9,978 bases of DNA from Pseudomonadota bacterium. GTDB taxonomy: Bacteria > Pseudomonadota > Gammaproteobacteria > Burkholderiales > Rhodocyclaceae. The stretch covers positions 1 through 9,978 of the forward strand of contig JAUPVD010000439.1 in assembly GCA_030917225.1 (NCBI GenBank). The letters run 5' to 3'. This document shows positions 8,250 through 9,978 of the stretch, piece after piece (within the stretch, counting starts at the first letter, position 1; the number at the start of each line of letters is the position of its first letter). A program made the position numbers and the translations under genes. The notes beneath the pieces are model-generated. The model did not search any database and was not told the origin of the DNA. It saw only the letters and a program-made list of their open reading frames with translations.

Positions 8250-9425
8250 ATGGCTAATACCAGTCTGTTGTCGCTGGAACTGAACGACAAGATCGCGGCA
8301 GCAGCCGAGCGGTTGCAGATGTCGCGTCGCGAGTTCCTGCAGTTCTGCGCCGCGATGGCGACCACGCTTGGCTTGCCACAAGGAGCCGATGCTGCCGTAG
8401 CAGAAGCAGTGGCGACCAAGAAGCGTCCCTCCGTGATCTGGCTGCACTTCCAGGAATGCACGGGCTGTACCGAGTCGATGCTGCGTGCCGAGCATCCGAC
8501 GCTGGAAAAGCTGATCCTCGACGTCATCTCGCTCGACTATCACGAGACACTGTTTGCCGCAGCCGGCCACCAGATCGAGGCAGCGCGAACCACGGCGATG
8601 AAAGAGAATGCCGGCAAGTACGTGCTGGTGGTCGAAGGTGCGATCCCGACCAAGGACGGCGGCATCTACTGCAAGATCGGCGGCAAGACAGCGATCGAAT
8701 TGCTCAAGGAATGTGCCAAGGATGCGGCGGCGATCATCGCCATCGGCTCCTGTTCCTCGTGGGGCGGCATGCCTTCCACCGATCCGAACCCGACCGGTGC
8801 CGTCGGCGTCAACAAGATCATCACCGACAAGCCGGTGGTCACCATTCCTGGCTGCCCGCCCAACCCGTACAACTTCCTGTCCACCGTCGTCCATTTCCTG
8901 ACCTTCGGCGCACTGCCTGAGATCGACGCGCTGGGCCGTCCGAAATTTGCCTACTCCCGTCTGGTCCATGAAAACTGCGAGCGCCGCGCCCACTTCGACG
9001 CTGGCCGCTTTGCCATGGACTTCGGCGACGAAGGTCATCGCAAGGGCTACTGCCTGTACAAGCTGGGCTGCAAGGGGCCGGAAACTTACGCCAACTGCCC
9101 GACCATCCTGTTCGGCGATGCCGGTTCGGGGACCTGGCCGGTCGGTTGCGGTCACCCCTGTATCGGCTGTACGGAGCAGGGTGTCGGTTTCCAGAAACCG
9201 ATCCACATGGTTTCCAAACTGAAGAACATCGAGCCGCCGCTGCAGTATCCGCGCATCATCGAAGAGAAGGGCACCGGTGCAACCCTCGGGGCCGCTGCCG
9301 TGCTGGCTGCCGTGGCCGGTGCTGCCGCCGGTGCTGGCGCCATGGTGGCCAAGAACCTCGGTCTCTCGCACCAGGCCGAGCAGGCGGAAGAAGCCAAAAA
9401 GGCTGGCGAGAAAGAGCAGGTCTGA
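8250..9425 (+). CDS. hybO: [NiFe] hydrogenase small subunit, HybO type, Tat-exported, 391 aa
   Basis: This subunit carries electrons from the nickel-iron site of a periplasmic, membrane-attached group 1 hydrogenase through three iron-sulfur clusters. A Tat signal with SRREFLQF (25-32) lies at the N-terminus. Proximal [4Fe-4S] ligands are Cys70 and Cys73 (ECTGC), Cys168 (GSCSS) and Cys202 (GCPPNP). Distal cluster ligands are His240 and Cys243 (HENC), Cys268 and Cys274. Medial ligands are Cys283, Cys304 and Cys307 (HPCIGC). A C-terminal Ala/Gly-rich helix (about 343-370) should anchor it in the membrane, and a charged tail follows. The start at 8250 follows AGGGTGAGG. hybA begins 1 nt after the stop. 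Oddities: an additional Cys300 (WPVGCGHPC), and TEQGVGFQKPIH where many group 1 enzymes have SEPxFWD. The large subunit and HybB lie beyond the window. The gene symbol rests on the HybO-HybA order. Confidence 0.93.
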   Translation: MANTSLLSLELNDKIAAAAERLQMSRREFLQFCAAMATTLGLPQGADAAVAEAVATKKRPSVIWLHFQECTGCTESMLRAEHPTLEKLILDVISLDYHETLFAAAGHQIEAARTTAMKENAGKYVLVVEGAIPTKDGGIYCKIGGKTAIELLKECAKDAAAIIAIGSCSSWGGMPSTDPNPTGAVGVNKIITDKPVVTIPGCPPNPYNFLSTVVHFLTFGALPEIDALGRPKFAYSRLVHENCERRAHFDAGRFAMDFGDEGHRKGYCLYKLGCKGPETYANCPTILFGDAGSGTWPVGCGHPCIGCTEQGVGFQKPIHMVSKLKNIEPPLQYPRIIEEKGTGATLGAAAVLAAVAGAAAGAGAMVAKNLGLSHQAEQAEEAKKAGEKEQV

Positions 9426-9426
9426 C

Positions 9427-9978
9427 ATGAGCAACCGTCGCAATTTCCTTAAGGGCGTTGTCGCGGCGGGTGGCGCAGCCGTGGCGGCAACCGCTGTCAC
9501 GACCAAGGCTGAAGCGCGCGAGACGCGCCAGCGGCCGCCCGATGCACTCGGCCTGCTCTATGACGCCACGCTCTGCGTCGGCTGCAAGGCCTGTGTTGCT
9601 GCCTGCAAGCAGGCCAACGACAATCCGGCCGAGTTTTCCACGGTGGATCAGTTGTGGGATACCCCGCTTGATACCAGCGGCAAGACCTTCAACCTGATCA
9701 AGATGTATCGCAGCGGCACGATGGAAACGAAGGACGCCGAGGAAAACGGCTTCGCCTTCATGAAGACTTCCTGCATGCACTGCGCCGATCCTTCCTGCGT
9801 CTCGGCCTGCCCGGTTTCGGCAATGCTCAAGGATCCGAAAACCGGCATCGTCGAATACAACCCGGACGCCTGCATCGGCTGCCGCTATTGCGTTGCCGCC
9901 TGCCCGTTCGGCATTCCGAAGTACCAGTACGACTCGCCGACCGGCAAGATCGGCAAGTGCGAGCTGTGCCGTCATCGC
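9427..9978 (+). CDS. hybA: Hydrogenase ferredoxin-type subunit HybA, 3' end cut by window edge
   Basis: This periplasmic iron-sulfur protein passes electrons between the hydrogenase dimer and the membrane quinone subunit (HybB). The 184 visible residues begin with a Tat signal (RRNFLK, residues 4-9, then an Ala-rich stretch to about 30). The cysteine groups of four [4Fe-4S] clusters follow: 50/53/56/60 (CVGCKACVAAC), 116/119/124/128 (CMHCADPSC..C), 149/152/155/159 (CIGCRYCVAAC) and the first pair of the fourth, 178/181 (CELC). The pattern and the Tat leader match HybA; related DmsB/NrfC-type subunits share the cluster layout, but the place after hybO decides it. E. coli HybA is about 330 residues, so nearly half is missing, including the usual C-terminal membrane helix. 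It is tightly coupled to hybO. Confidence 0.9.
   Translation, partial: MSNRRNFLKGVVAAGGAAVAATAVTTKAEARETRQRPPDALGLLYDATLCVGCKACVAACKQANDNPAEFSTVDQLWDTPLDTSGKTFNLIKMYRSGTMETKDAEENGFAFMKTSCMHCADPSCVSACPVSAMLKDPKTGIVEYNPDACIGCRYCVAACPFGIPKYQYDSPTGKIGKCELCRHR

Noticed and set aside
8043..9506. Long minus-strand open frame of 487 codons opposite hybO and the start of hybA
   Set aside because: It is a shadow frame in GC-rich coding DNA. The plus strand encodes clear hydrogenase subunits with all cluster ligands, and the minus product resembles no family.

Overview
The window looks like chromosome from a denitrifying, hydrogen-using betaproteobacterium. A Rhodocyclales member (Dechloromonas/Azonexus-like) is my best guess, based on moderately high GC, a NirS of betaproteobacterial type, a Pit/DUF47 pair and a HybO/HybA-type hydrogenase. 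The taxonomic call is inference.

Layout, left to right. (1) The 5' three quarters of mltF, a lytic transglycosylase lipoprotein, lies on the minus strand and runs off the left edge. (2) A divergent tRNA-Ser(CGA) follows, with its own promoter and a textbook terminator. (3) Next is a plus-strand pair of unrecognised genes: a 188-aa cytoplasmic protein, then a 148-aa exported protein with a CPGC motif. (4) A 356-bp regulatory gap precedes nirS, cytochrome cd1 nitrite reductase. It carries an FNR/DNR-like site placed correctly over a -10 box. nirS is intact at every cofactor ligand but is broken by one in-frame amber codon at codon 232. It ends at a strong terminator and no other nir gene follows. 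(5) A DUF47 (PhoU-like) gene and the low-affinity phosphate transporter pit form an operon. A three-unit Pho-box-like direct repeat sits over the operon start. (6) Converging from the right on the minus strand are a ydcH-like gene and an alpha/beta hydrolase, 2 bp apart. (7) A 106-aa orphan gene has its own promoter and a hairpin end. (8) A sigma-54-type promoter leads into hybO (Tat-exported NiFe hydrogenase small subunit) and hybA (Tat-exported four-cluster ferredoxin subunit). hybA is cut by the right edge.

Taken together, the window shows respiratory flexibility (nitrite reduction, hydrogen oxidation) next to phosphate uptake and cell-wall housekeeping. I see no phage, insertion sequence, CRISPR array or defence system. 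The most notable points are the amber-split nirS, the possible PhoB operator over the DUF47-pit start, the sigma-54 hydrogenase promoter, an extra cysteine in HybO next to the medial cluster, and three small unrecognised proteins.
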